DNA from: Mactra quadrangularis | Lineage: Eukaryota; Mollusca; Bivalvia; Venerida; Mactridae | Direction: 5' to 3' | Length of the DNA stretch: 64,000 nucleotides | Assembly (NCBI GenBank): GCA_025267735.1 | Contig: CM046294.1 | Span: 19,588,162 to 19,652,161, forward strand | Shown: positions 23,400 to 34,251 of the stretch, piece after piece | How positions within the stretch are numbered: the stretch's first letter is position 1 | How the letters are laid out: each line of letters starts with the position of its first letter | Program-made: the position numbers and the translations under genes | The notes under the pieces: generated by a model | The model's input: only the letters and a program-made list of their open reading frames with translations | What the model was told of the DNA's origin: nothing | Databases searched by the model: none

Positions 23400-23585
23400 T
23401 TATGATCTAAGGTAGGTAATGCGAACAGAAATGTCTGACTTCGAAACCGGAGATCGCGGATTTGAACCCGGTCGTGGTATGACATACCATATACATGAGT
23501 TGTCGGCCTCATGGTAGGGTAAGTTAGTACTGATGAGAGAGAAAGTGTCCAGGAAACCTATAGTAGGAAGAGCTTGATACAACGT
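23400..23585 (+). mobile_element. Degenerate SINE, plus strand
   Basis: It has a B-box-like CGGATTTGAACCCGG near 23458 and the family tail GTGTCCAGGAAACC. The minus-strand open frame covering it is an artefact. Confidence 0.6.
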
Positions 23586-23820
23586 TAAAAAAAAACCCCG
23601 AAAACTTGGCTTATGAAACTGAAAAAAATCCCACGGTTCTTGGAACCGTTTGGTCCCAATATCATATGAACACAAAATTGTCGTCATATTCATTGTGTTT
23701 TGACTATTATAGAGGAATAAATTAAGATGATATACATGTATTTTAATCTTAAAAAAATGAAAACAATACATGTATGCAAAATTATGGTTTTTGAATAAGG
23801 GTGATAATTTGAACAGTAGT

Positions 23821-23892
23821 GTGGGAAACATATTAAAAAAACTACGGTTTAGTCCTGTGGGAAACATATTAAAAAAACTACGGTTTAGTCCT
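23821..23892. repeat. Two tandem 36-bp copies
   Basis: GTGGGAAACATATTAAAAAA... is repeated exactly twice. Next to it, a GC-rich stretch (23893-23960) contains TGTGGCCGCAA and its inverse TTGCGGCCACA, which can pair across the CCCTTCGGGGCCC core. Confidence 0.9.
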
Positions 23893-24285
23893 GTGGCCGC
23901 AATACGCGTTTCATCCCTTCGGGGCCCTGTTAGGGGTATTTGCGGCCACAGCCACAGGACTCTGTAATGTTGTCCAAATGACTAAGAAAAATTGTAAAAT
24001 GACAAAGAAAAACGGCGGGAAAAAATCCAGCCAAAAACGGCGCCAGTTACCTGAGAGAAGCAACTGATGTCACTTTTTCTCTTTTTTGTGGCCAGTGGCA
24101 ATACTTTATTAAAATCATAACAAGATGTGCATATATATAAAAGTACAATAATAATAATAATACAACAATATGTTAACAACAGTAATATGTCAGAGTCTAT
24201 TTTATCACAGTTCATTTCTCTTCTAGACTTGAATTAATTTCAACCACCTCTGAAAAGATCAATTCTGGTGGGGTTGGTAGTATAC

Positions 24286-26367
24286 TCATTTAATTCTGGT
24301 AGAGGGACTCTCAGGCTCTGGCTTCATATCTTTTTGTGGTTCTTTTTTTACCAAACAATCAGTGTACATCTCTTCAAAATCTTTGTCGTCTTTGCGTTCA
24401 GCTTTAAGCCTTCTTATTACCTTAAGTTCTGCAGCTGCATATGGTGTATATACAGGACTTCTATCCACTTGCCATTGTATTAAGTCTGTAAATAAAACCA
24501 TTCACTCTCGTTGCAGTAAGTCTTCAGAGGATCATCTTCTCAAATACAATGTATAACTGCCTGTGTAATTATAATATTAGGTGAATTTACTATTTCAGGT
24601 GTAGTATGTTTGTTTGTTTTGGTTTTATGGCGCACCAACACAAAAAGGTCATATCGCGCCGAAAACATTTGATGATACTATTAATTCAATTGATAATAAT
24701 GATTCAAAATCCTATATTTTATTATACATATTTTTTTCCTACAAAAAGTTAAGTATTGCACATGATGGTACTGACTCAAAAAGTTATTTAAGTGAGTTAA
24801 CCTTAAAACGTTTGTCACGGATGTATTTAAGATCCTGACAGTCAATGAAAACGTGTTTTACATTGAAATGCTCGTCACATGGTATACATTTAGGTGCTTC
24901 CTCTCTTTTGAGAAGGTATGAATGTGTTAATCTGGTATGACAAATTCTACATCGCGTAATTACTATTCGATCTCATCGATTAGCAAATATTATTGACGAA
25001 GATGAATTAAGTGTTGGCTTTGTGTAATGTAACTTATTAAAAATAGCATTGTTCCACATTGTTAGCCATTTTGACTTAATTAACGTGTTGATTGAACATT
25101 TGAAGTCACTGCTTGGTAATTTGATATCTACTGGTTGAAGGTTAAAATATTCTTTAGCCAAAATGTCTACTTTTTCATTTCCTTGTATACCAATATGACT
25201 TGGTATCCAGCAGAGGTGAACTATTTTAGATTTTAAAATTTATGTAATTTTAATTCGATACTTTTAATAAGAATATTGTCTGAACTACGATTTTTTTATG
25301 GCCAATATTACAGATAGAGAATCTGAGAAAGTAATTTATTTGTTATGAATTCTACTTGATACATACGTTAAAGCTGGATCTATTGCTTTGACTTCGGCAG
25401 TAAAAATAGATGCATTGTCTGGCAGTCGCATTCTCGCTACAAAAGAATTTCCATATGCAGCGCAACCTACTTTGTTACCATCTTTAGAACCGTCGGTAAA
25501 TGTGTAAAATCTTTGTATTTTTCCAACACTTTTACGAATTCAAATTTAAATACTTGGCTAGTAAAAGATTTACGAAAGATTGATAAGTCAATATTAACGT
25601 CTGGTATGTTGTAGGTCCACGGATGGACATTTTCATCTAAAGTGTTAATGTTAAGCATTTCTAAGTCGCTTTTAACGCGCAGACCAAATGGTTTAATTTC
25701 GTTCGGTTTGTTGTCAAATTTATCAATGTAATTTGGTTTGAAAACAACGTTTCGCGCTGGGTTCAGGTGTAGTTGATGGATCTGGTGAAGCAGGTGGTTC
25801 AACAAAAATGGTATGTACTGGTTCCTTTTTCTGATGGTCCGGAAGCTCTATATTTTGCTCAGCACACCAACGGTTACAGAACCCTGGAACTGCTGCATTA
25901 ACATTATCCCATCTACATTTGGAAGTTAAAATATCAACCGATAGAAAGCATTTCAAGTCAGGAGGCAATTCTAATTACCTGCGGTCTAGCCATTCTACAC
26001 AGCCTTCTGGGAAGTCCATTAAAGCATTGTTTAGTCTTGGTTTGAATGGAATTGTCTCTTTACGATCACTGTCACCGGCTGAATCAACATTACAACAATT
26101 GATCTTATTTTGCATGGTTTGCTTCAACGTAGCTAAGCCTTTTCGTATTCTATCCAGCTGGGCTGCAGACTTCTTTTCCTTAGCACTCTCCGGTCGTTCA
26201 TCCGTCTCCATCCTACGCTTTCTTGCATAAGAGGCAATTGGGGTGCCGACTGCCCTGAAATTGTGCGAATTGGTATTGTGATTAGCAAGGTCAATAATGT
26301 CAGTTTCAACAAACTTGTCAATTTCTTGCTCTAAAATGGACATCAAACTGCAAACAGTCATCTTCAT
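24286..26367 (-). pseudogene. Unrecognised minus-strand ORF, broken by stops, a frameshift and a LINE insertion
   Basis: Reading starts at ATG 26367. The first open part (to 25975) is hydrophilic with a basic RKRRMETDERPESAKEKKS stretch. A single TAA at 25972-25974 separates it, in the same frame, from LELPPDLKC...CRWDNVNAAVPGFCNRWC...PPASPDPSTTPE. At 25763-25774 a LINE is inserted. Beyond its other target copy (24594-24605) the frame resumes, meets a TGA near 24552, continues as EDDPLKTYCNESEWFYLQT, then needs a one-base shift near 24491 to reach LIQWQVDRSPVYTPYAAAEL and a charged C-terminus ending ESPSTRIK at 24286. I recognise no domain. It could be a decayed transposon protein or a retrocopy of a host gene. 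Confidence 0.6.
24606..25762 (-). mobile_element. 5'-truncated non-LTR retrotransposon (RNase H-bearing LINE)
   Basis: TTCAGGTGTAGT flanks both ends (24594-24605, 25763-25774), a 12-bp target duplication. On the minus strand the fragment encodes the end of an RT protein followed by RNase H motifs (FTDGSKDGNKVG, IFTAEVKAI, SDSLSVILA, which hold the catalytic D, E, D), then a Cys/His tail (PKCIPCDEHFNVKHVFIDCQ), and ends in a TTTG-type tail at the left. A frameshift near 25490 and stops make it inactive. RNase H and this tail suggest an I/Nimb-like clade, which is inferred. Confidence 0.88.
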
Positions 26368-26385
26368 AATACGCGGAAAACCCGA

Positions 26386-26404
26386 GCGGGGCCAAAGGCC
26401 CCGC
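26386..26404. repeat. GC-rich perfect hairpin
   Basis: GCGGGGCC-AAA-GGCCCCGC has an 8-bp stem and 3-nt loop, about 20 bp upstream of the start of the broken minus-strand ORF, in AT-rich surroundings. Confidence 0.8.
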
Positions 26405-26725
26405 GAGGGCTTTGAGCACTTTTAGATAACGTGTATGACGTACGTTAATTCTTTAAAATTGAAAAAAAAAACTAATAAAATAAATGAAAAATTATGAAAA
26501 TAATATACCTCATATGAGTTTGAAAAATATCTCCAGTTACACGGGCGCCGCCATTTTCATCAATTTTATCAGACGCTTAATCAAACATCTGCTTATCAAA
26601 ATTAAAGACTGGTTTACGTTTTACCTATTGCAACGCGCTATAGAAAATTGCACAAGCGTTCGACGATACGGATCCATTTATAACAAGAAATGTCTTTAAA
26701 AAAGACAAACGGCGTCGATTTAAAA

Positions 26726-27125
26726 ACAAGAGGGCCCAAAGGGCCCTGGGTGCTCACCTGAGGAAAAGGTCAAAGGTCACAGAAGAGCCATTTACAGAGG
26801 ACCACTAATGTTAAAACCTATTTTTTGACCCAGTGACCTACTTATCCAACCAATCAGACCTATTTGAACAATTTTGGTAGGGAACCACCCACGGACCATT
26901 CCTGTTGAGTTTGGGCAAATTATCATAAGCGGTTCAAGAGAAGATGTTGTTTGAACATTTCCTTATATAATTCAATGTAATATTTTGATTCATGGGGTGG
27001 GGTCAATTTTGACCCAGGGGCATAATTTGAACAACTGTGAGGGAGGACCTGTAGATGATGTTATATACCAAAGGAAAGCTCTAGGCCTTGTAGTTTCAGA
27101 CAAGAAGATTTTTGAAAATTGCATT
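26726..27125 (+). repeat. Dispersed repeat beginning with an AGGGCCC hairpin
   Basis: It starts ACAAGAGGGCCCAAAGGGCC followed by CTGGGTGCTCACCTGAGG, a motif I know from many bivalve genomes, and includes GGTCAAAGGTCACAG. The right boundary is uncertain. Confidence 0.6.
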
Positions 27126-29000
27126 GTGAAAACCTATTCATTAATGCTACAAAACAAAAATTATGAATTTATTCTTAAGGTTCTGGAACTGTAATGGTGA
27201 CCTTCCACAATTCTTATACTGATATTGTTTCTTGAATCTATACTATTAAAGACATTGAATGCTGAAATTTTAAAGAAATTTACCGTTTGTAACTTAAGTT
27301 ATGTGCATTTTTATAACGTGACCCTTGATTTTCAGAAAGACCGTAAATTGTGCTGGGACAAAAAGTGAAAGAACTTTTTTTTTCAAATTCTGCTGTTTTA
27401 TTTCCAAGTTTTAATCCATTTTCTTGTTATACAGTCATGTAATGACAAATCAGAGCAACCAGGTTACACTTTGGACAAATACATATAAAAATACAGAGAT
27501 TTGCATACATGTACCCCCAAGCCAAAATCCGAGTTTTTGAGAATGTTAAAAAATTTACCCTATCTTTAAAAGCAAATATCTCAAGTTAGAAGTTAGTTAG
27601 ACACATGCAACTAGTTTTAAAATTTTTTGCAGTATTAACTGCCCATATAATGAAAAATTTAAGAAATTTTACCGTTTCTAAATTTTTTTATAAGAATTTG
27701 TATGAGATTACTGTACTGAAACTGCAAGAGATTTTATAGAGAAAAATAACGTCAAAATGGTCAATTACAAATAATACTACTTTATACAAATATATCATCT
27801 AAAATTGGTATTTGAGATGGAAAATGTATGTTAAACTCTGCATTATCATATAAAAAACCTTCTCTCCATTGCTTTTTGGCAAGCTTGAGGGGACTATTTG
27901 GGGATTAAACTTGTACCAGCTATGTTTTCTGCTGTTGTCGTTTTTTGCACTAACAGTTGGACACTAGAGTTAGTAATGTTGGCATATTATGTGCCTTAGC
28001 TTTCAAATTATGCTGTTTATTGTATTGTTTTTTATAATTAGAATATGATGATATTAAAAACAGAAAATGTGCAACGATTTTGTCTTTATATGCTGACTTT
28101 GGTACGATTATTTGTGGGAATTCGGCAATAAATCAATATAAGTTAAACATTCTTTCCAGTTTATCGATATTTGTGTAGTTTATTTTACCTTTGTTCATTT
28201 TCAGTACACAAAATAGATTAAACAATCAAAACCCCATTTTGCCCCAAATTCTCCATTTCGTCCATTTCGCCTCAAAATCTCCATTTCGTGTTTCAGTCAT
28301 ACCCAATTTACATCGCAAAAAAGATGAAAAAAAATGTATTTTACACCTGTACAAACAGAATCAACGCAAAAGTTATGATCCACTACGGCTTTTCATTGTT
28401 TTTATGTCGATAAACCATTATTTTTACGATAACTAACTACGATCACGCTGTAGAGCGTCTGGTTTCGCCATTTTCGGAAAATGCGTTACCCTATGACTTC
28501 TGGAAAAACCCACGTCAGGTGGTGAAAATTTCTAAAAATAGCAATTACGAAACTTGACGAAGATAGGTAATCGGGAGAAAACCGGATTGTATCGAGTGTC
28601 GAAGTTAACCGAAGTTAGTGACAGTTCCAGAACCTTAAAAGTTACGTACCAATAACTCTGCGGATTAATAAATATATGTGGAGCTGTGACTCTCAAAGTG
28701 TAAACCCCGGAAACTGGACGTAGTGAGGCTAACTTAATAATTATTGGGTAATATGTCAGACTTTTTACTAGAAACCGGTTCACATCTGGAGACGTAATTC
28801 ATTTTACCCATAAAACATTGTGTTTGACACGTAACTTTTTATTGTTACAATATAAAAAAACACTTTGGAAAGCAATAGAAGTCTACCAAAAAAAATAATC
28901 TACGAACGAAGCAAAATTTCGTAAAACACTGCATTACAATAGTGTGGCCTTTATTTTTTCGCGCGTGTCAGGGCCATCCAATCGAAGAGGGGATTTTCTC
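27126..29000. other. AT-rich non-coding stretch
   Basis: No gene or domain recognised. Open frames are short and lack coding character. CTCCATTTCGTCCATTTCGC near 28250 is a short local duplication. Confidence 0.5.
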
Positions 29001-29029
29001 TGTTTCCCCCGTACGTCATTTTCAGTGCT

Positions 29030-29036
29030 TATAAAA
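29030..29036 (+). promoter_or_regulatory. TATA-like box with nearby CCAAT motifs
   Basis: TTATAAAA in GCTTATAAAATCATCC, with ATCCAATCG about 55 bp upstream and ATCCAATAG just downstream. It lies about 220 bp before the decayed coding fragment that starts at 29254. Weak evidence. Confidence 0.25.
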
Positions 29037-29253
29037 TCATCCAATAGAACGGCGGATTTCCGAAATCACAGACAGACGTCATTATACAGAAATGTAGATC
29101 AAAATCCAGCTTAGACAGCTACGCCGAAAAAAACAGAGCTTTTGAAATTGAGATTGTGTTTCTCCACATAAAGAATTTAGTTGTTTTTATTATTCAATTG
29201 TTTTTATTATTCAAGTCATAACGTTCCATTTTTGCCATTTTTAAACAATAAAA

Positions 29254-29935
29254 ATGTCACACAATAAAGATCATACTTATTGTCTGAACAGCATGTTAAC
29301 TGAAAAGCATTTCCAACAAATGTTAGATATTTACATGAAAATAAATATCGCAATGACTGGGCGACACCAAACGCAAGTGCTAGTTACAATTCAACGCCAA
29401 AAATGTCATACCAAAATTCAGATGACCAAGCCCACAAAATTCTCTTTCTGAGCAGCATTTGCGTCATATACATGATCATGATTATTGTGCTCAATCCAAC
29501 TATGATAATTCAGGGGGACCAACTCCACAAAATTCTCATTCTGAGCAGCATTTGCATCATACACATGATCATGATTATACCTAAAATACTAACAATTTAT
29601 GTTAAACATATAAATGCATGATAAAATATTTCTTTTATCTCGACAGATGAATCACCTGATAGTTGCAATAGACTCAAGAAGGCGTGGGTTGGATTAATGT
29701 ATTACTTCAACAAGACATTTTCATTTTTTATGAAGTTTACACGATATTTATGCCAGGTGCCAACTTTTCTATACTAGCAAGAGCTGCAGACACTAAAATT
29801 CGTTCAATCAGGGAAAGGAACTGCACTTCCAATATCAATTGTGCAATAGCTGCTGGTATCTGTAATTTTACAGAAAGATTTCTCATAAAGGAGGAACTGA
29901 AATTTGTTATCGAAAAGATGATCAGCATACTTTAA
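29254..29935 (+). pseudogene. Decayed coding fragment with His/Asp-rich repeat
   Basis: Short open pieces in shifting frames read like one protein: SHNKDHTYCLNS, then YLHENKYRNDW, NASASYNSTPKMSYQNSDDQ, then two ~93-bp tandem units that both translate as PQNS.SEQHL.H.HDHDY. After a TAA near 29581 an acceptor-like TCTCGACAG (29639-29647) precedes another open piece (29684-29935). I recognise no family. Confidence 0.35.
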
Positions 29936-30799
29936 TTTAAAAAAATGAAATATCTCCTATGTATAAAAATATGTATGACCAAAATGTCATTTTCAAATAG
30001 CTCGTATACCAACAGCATCTCTGTCTAAATTTTCAGATTATAATCTCTCTTTAGGTAAACTCCAGTACTCTTTATATAATATTCATCCCTTTGTAATTCA
30101 GTACAAAATGATTTATGCAATATTGATGAAAATGATACTGACAGTGAGAGGTTTCAATATAATTCTAAAAATGTTAAAATGTTTTGCGGTTTTTAAAAGA
30201 ATTAAATGTTCTGCAGTGTGGGACATGTCAGTCTCTAGCTATAGGGAACATTTCTTGAAAAAGATATTACTATTTGGTGTTTTACATCCCTCTTGTCAAT
30301 GATATGCAACATTAAATTACCAATTGTTATCACTACATGAATGGTTTCTTCATTCATGATATTACAGATACAATTATGTACAATTTTCATTCCCCGTTAT
30401 GTAGATTATTTTTCTATGCCAAAATAAAACTATTAGTGTGCGCACCAGAGAAGATATTTACCATTCATCAGCAGCAGACTAACAAAAAGGTATGCTTGTT
30501 TTAATTACTACCAAAATAGTATTTTAATAATAAGACATAAATATTACCATTTTCTCTCTGTCCGATTCACATTTCTTTCAAGATGGCAACTGAAATTATT
30601 ATGTTGTCTCTGCGTCACGTGATATTTTCTGCTAATTTCATTGGTCAACGAGCAAAGGACGACAACTGCATGTTTTCCATAAAAATTGACGGGGTCTTGA
30701 TTTTTTCTTTGAAATCTTGATTGCGGCTTTATTGTATTTGTGCACAGTCTGTTAAAAACCCCACCCCCAGTGTCATTTTTAAACACCGGGTTAAATAAT

Positions 30800-30823
30800 G
30801 CGGACCGGCTTGGGCCGGTCCGC
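30800..30823. repeat. GC-rich palindrome
   Basis: GCGGACCGG and CCGGTCCGC form a perfect 9-bp stem with a 6-nt loop in AT-rich DNA. It is flanked by ATAAT / AATAATT, which extend it imperfectly. Confidence 0.75.
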
Positions 30824-31640
30824 AATAATTTCATTGTAATATTATTACTAGTAATAAATTATAAAATGTGCTAATTATTTAACATGCAGACTTACAGTGA
30901 CTTGATCTCTTAAAATAACAAATTTATATTTCAAAATGATATCATTAATTAACCTCAGTAAATTATTTTACTTTTTATTCAAATTATTGCCCTAACTAAA
31001 TTTCTGATGACGGAAATGAAAGGGTGTCGGCACCAAAAATCTGAAGAATGACTGACAACTCAAGGTAATCACATTCAGATATTGTTATCAGAATATAACT
31101 TACATTAACCATTTTAAGTGTAAGTCTGTTTTCCGCGCCATAGGTAGCACCTAAGTTCATATTACCTTCAACTTTACGGTGTTACCAAGGCTAAACATAC
31201 TTAGAGAACATGACCTTTACTTCATCTTATGGTTAAGAAAATCTTTCAAAAATGAGTAGCACTGCGAAATATAGCATTGGTGGAACGAGTCCAACTTGCT
31301 GCCGTCCAACTTGAATTGATTCATGTTGTCATAAATGATCCAATGATAGAATTAAGTAGAAATATGACACACTCTCATCGGTATTACCTACTAACCAAGC
31401 GCATAATAGCATCTTAAATTAATTGTCATCAGCACTCTTAATTCTTTGCTGTACAATCATAAACCTAGAATCTTTTTGTGCAGAGTAGGTATTAAAAACA
31501 GGATAGAAAGCAGGTCCATGCTCTAAACCACTATACTACATATATACAGGGTGTTTCATAATATATGTTACACTTTCAACAGAAGTCATAGAGTAATTAC
31601 TTAGATGGACATTTTATATCTCAAATTAAAGATCAGGGGG
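30824..31640. other. Non-coding stretch
   Basis: Nothing recognisable. An ACAGGGTGTTTCATAATATA motif at about 31545 resembles ends of some transposons but has no partner here. Confidence 0.4.
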
Positions 31641-31809
31641 GCACTAAACATCGTACTCTCGATTTCGACCTACGAAAAATCGTACGTCGGTCTTACGATT
31701 TTGCTGGTGTCTTACTAAACATCGCCGATTTTTTGAAATCGTACGATTTTCGCCAAATCGCCGATTTTCTCACGACCACTAGATACCAGTCGTACCTATG
31801 TAAGATAAA

Positions 31810-32016
31810 ATGGCCGCCTTACTGCTCCAGTTTCAAAACCGTAGAAAAGAAAGGGTCTTCAGAGACAGAAAGACATCTTTGCAAGACATGACGGACAGGG
31901 AGGTGATCAGTCGTTATAGACTTGATAAAGCGTCCATAACTTATTTAATAGATTTATGCAAAGTTGATTTGTCGCCGAAGACAGAGCGATCTAACGCTAT
32001 GAACGCCAACACAAAG
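31810..32016 (+). pseudogene. PIF/Harbinger transposase first exon (fragment)
   Basis: ATG-led 69-codon exon ending AAG before donor GTAGGA. It contains RVFRDR..., DREVISRYRLDKASITYLID and DLSPKTERSNAM.ANTK, the N-terminal block of Harbinger/HARBI1-type transposases (compare ISRYRL...I..L.....DL...T.RS.A......K). The next exons with the DDE catalytic residues are not present in order here. TACGATTTT-rich sequence lies just upstream (31650-31790). Confidence 0.75.
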
Positions 32017-32199
32017 GTAGGATAATAATTATTGTTTTATGAATGTACTATAAAATATTAACTAGTAACGGGTCTAAATCAGGGTAGACTACTACACAGT
32101 ATACCTCGTCAATATTAACTCCCTTGAGTGTAAAGCTTGCATTTTTTGGCAATTCTTACCTTAAATCTTTCTGTAAATTGTTTAATTCCTTTAGTGCAG

Positions 32200-32350
32200 G
32201 TCAGAACAAAAATCGATTCACGATCGGATACTTGGCATGGAGGGTCATGGCTGGACTACATCGCCAAATAACATTAAAATTTCAAGTGCCAGGGCACACA
32301 CGTTATTTAGTGGATGCTGGATTAGTCTACACGAAGACGTTGTACAGAAG
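32200..32350 (+). pseudogene. Exon fragment of a GQNKN...VPGHTRY-type transposon-associated protein
   Basis: Acceptor TTTAGTGCAG and donor GTAAAG bound a 151-bp piece that reads GQNKNRFTIGYLAWRVMAGL then HRQITLKFQVPGHTRY.VDAG. The pattern D/GQNKN...YL.WR...G.....I.L.F.V.GHT.Y resembles a conserved core of large invertebrate repeat-encoded proteins that I know as DUF7869-like. The family name is from memory and uncertain. Confidence 0.5.
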
Positions 32351-32436
32351 GTAAAGTTTATCAAACAAACAAGTCTATAGGGGCATAAAATGCAACGATA
32401 ACCAAGCAAAATCAGACATGTCTCAAGTAGCAGTGA

Positions 32437-32700
32437 GGAGCCTTTGCCATCACCATCTGCCACTAAACTTGAAAGGAAGTTCCAAACGGTATTGTTAGAG
32501 AAGTTCAAATGGCTACAATATCGTGATGATCGCATGTATTGTAACACTTGTCTATCAGCAAAATGTGCATCAAACCCGTTCACCGAAGATAGTACAAATT
32601 TACAAAATTCTACCCTACTTCGTCATCAGAAATCAAAAGTCCATATTAATAGCATCCAAGTATTAAATATGCGTTCGAACTTTGAAACTGCCCGTAAAGT
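32437..32700 (+). pseudogene. TTF-type zinc-finger fragment (hAT/ZNF862-like)
   Basis: The frame reads KFKWLQYRDDRMYCNTCLSA ... FTEDSTNLQNSTLLRHQKSK then VH. W..Y....M.C..C ... F......N...STL.RH..S..H is the TTF-type zinc finger found at the N-terminus of some hAT-related proteins. The hAT dimerisation domain is not seen. Confidence 0.65.
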
Positions 32701-32877
32701 AGCCACTGTAGTCAGATATGGAAATGTCGGGTAAGCTAAATGAATTCGTTATTGACGGGTGACGTTACGCGCATCTGCAAAAGACCGCGAAATGTGAGTG
32801 GTTGGCAGAAAGTGCCATTACTTGTTTACATTTGAACTCAACCAGAGCGTAAAATTACGCGAAAATTTGACATTTGT

Positions 32878-33072
32878 TATGCAACAAGTTGTTGTGCAGT
32901 GAATTGCACTCAGCGATTCACTAAACAAGATGATGTACATTTCTATCGGTTTCCGAAGGACAGGGAAATGCGTATGGCCTTGGTTAAGGCTTTCAAGAGG
33001 AATAATCCAGACGATCCACTGAAGTTTTGGGAGCCGAGAGAACATGGCAGAGTTTGTAGCAGGCATTTCAAT
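32878..33072 (+). pseudogene. THAP domain fragment
   Basis: The frame reads SCCAVNCTQRF.KQDDVHFYRFPKD ... W..REHGRVCSRHF. C-x4-C, FYRFP and C-x2-H are the C2CH zinc-binding THAP signature of P-element-type and related transposases and of host THAP proteins. The likely start is out of frame by one base (ATGCAACAAG), and another shift follows HFNS. So it is broken. Confidence 0.8.
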
Positions 33073-33489
33073 TCATATAATAAAATCCACCAAGTTCATT
33101 CCTCCACTTGTCAACAGTTCCAATGCTTATTCAACCTGTTCATGTAATGATGAAAACGTTAGGAGGGGATGAAATGGAAGTAAATTGGTAAAACACCAAG
33201 GAATCGTGTTTCCGATCATCTACCAAGAGTAATAATCTCTCGGGGATTAAGTGCAGAAAAAATAAAGTACCCGAGTACCAAAAAAAACAGTTTTGAAAGC
33301 TAAAAATCAAAACCTAGTTTATCCAGTTATTGAAGAACAAAAAATGTATGACAATATCATTGTTATTATTCTATGCATAAAAAATAATTTTATATTAGTG
33401 TTGCTAAGTATTTATGTTTAGTGAAGACAAAACTTGTTCAGAACTATTCTTCGCTTTACATGTAGAGCGCTATATACCATCTTTTTTTA

Positions 33490-33598
33490 AACTTGTTTTT
33501 AATTGATGATAAAAGAAAACTTGTTTTTTATTGGTGATATATAGAACTTGTTTTTTATTGGTGATAATAGAACTTGTTTTTAATGATGATAAAAGAAC
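33490..33598. repeat. Four tandem ~31-bp copies
   Basis: ACTTGTTTTTTATTGGTGAT and close variants recur four times. Confidence 0.8.
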
Positions 33599-33917
33599 AT
33601 ATCTGAATATATTCATTTATTCCAGTTTTTGACTGTTTAACTCTTCTTTTGTCACACTGAAACACCGAGTTTAAAAAACACACCTATAAATTGTGTTTTA
33701 ATATACTATTATTATCTATTGTTGAGTTATAGTCATGAATAGTCGCGTATTTTGCAACAAATTGCTGTTGCACACAATGTGTATGTGAAATGTATTTACT
33801 GTTAATGAGCTCTGTGTTTTTCCTTGTTCTACATTTGAACATAAAACTAAATTTCGATTTTTTTACCTGAATGCAACTTTACCAGGAAGTGACATAAATA
33901 CAAGAAAATGATGTGTT

Positions 33918-34236
33918 TGTTTGTTTGTTTGTTTGTTTGTGTTTTAAGGCGCACCAACACAGAAAGGTCATATCGCGCCAGAAGCTATTAATGATACTAA
34001 TAATTCAAACTATATTAATGATGTAAAATTCTATATCTTATCATAAACATTTATTTCTTTCAAAAAGTTAAGTATAGCATATGATGGTACAGATTCAAAA
34101 AGTTCTTTAAGTGAGTTTACTTTAAAATGTTTGTCACGAATGTATTTAAGATCCTGACAGTCAAGGAGAACGTGTTTAACATTGAAATGCTCGTCACATG
34201 GTATGCATTTAGGTGCTTCTTCTCTTTTGAGAAGGT
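33918..34236 (-). mobile_element. Severely 5'-truncated LINE copy with 15-bp target duplication
   Basis: It is the same family as 24606-25762 (shared TCGTCACATGGTATRCATTTAG, ATCCTGACAGTCAA). AGAAAATGATGTGTT flanks it (33903-33917, 34237-34251), and a (GTTT)n tail lies on its left, meaning insertion by target-primed reverse transcription on the minus strand. Confidence 0.92.
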
Positions 34237-34251
34237 AGAAAATGATGTGTT

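Noticed and set aside
23400..23867. 155-codon minus-strand frame
   Set aside because: It overlaps a plus-strand SINE with a recognisable B box and has no domain.
25919..26230. Plus-strand 103-codon frame
   Set aside because: It is antisense to the broken minus-strand ORF, which has better peptide character and continuity across the LINE.
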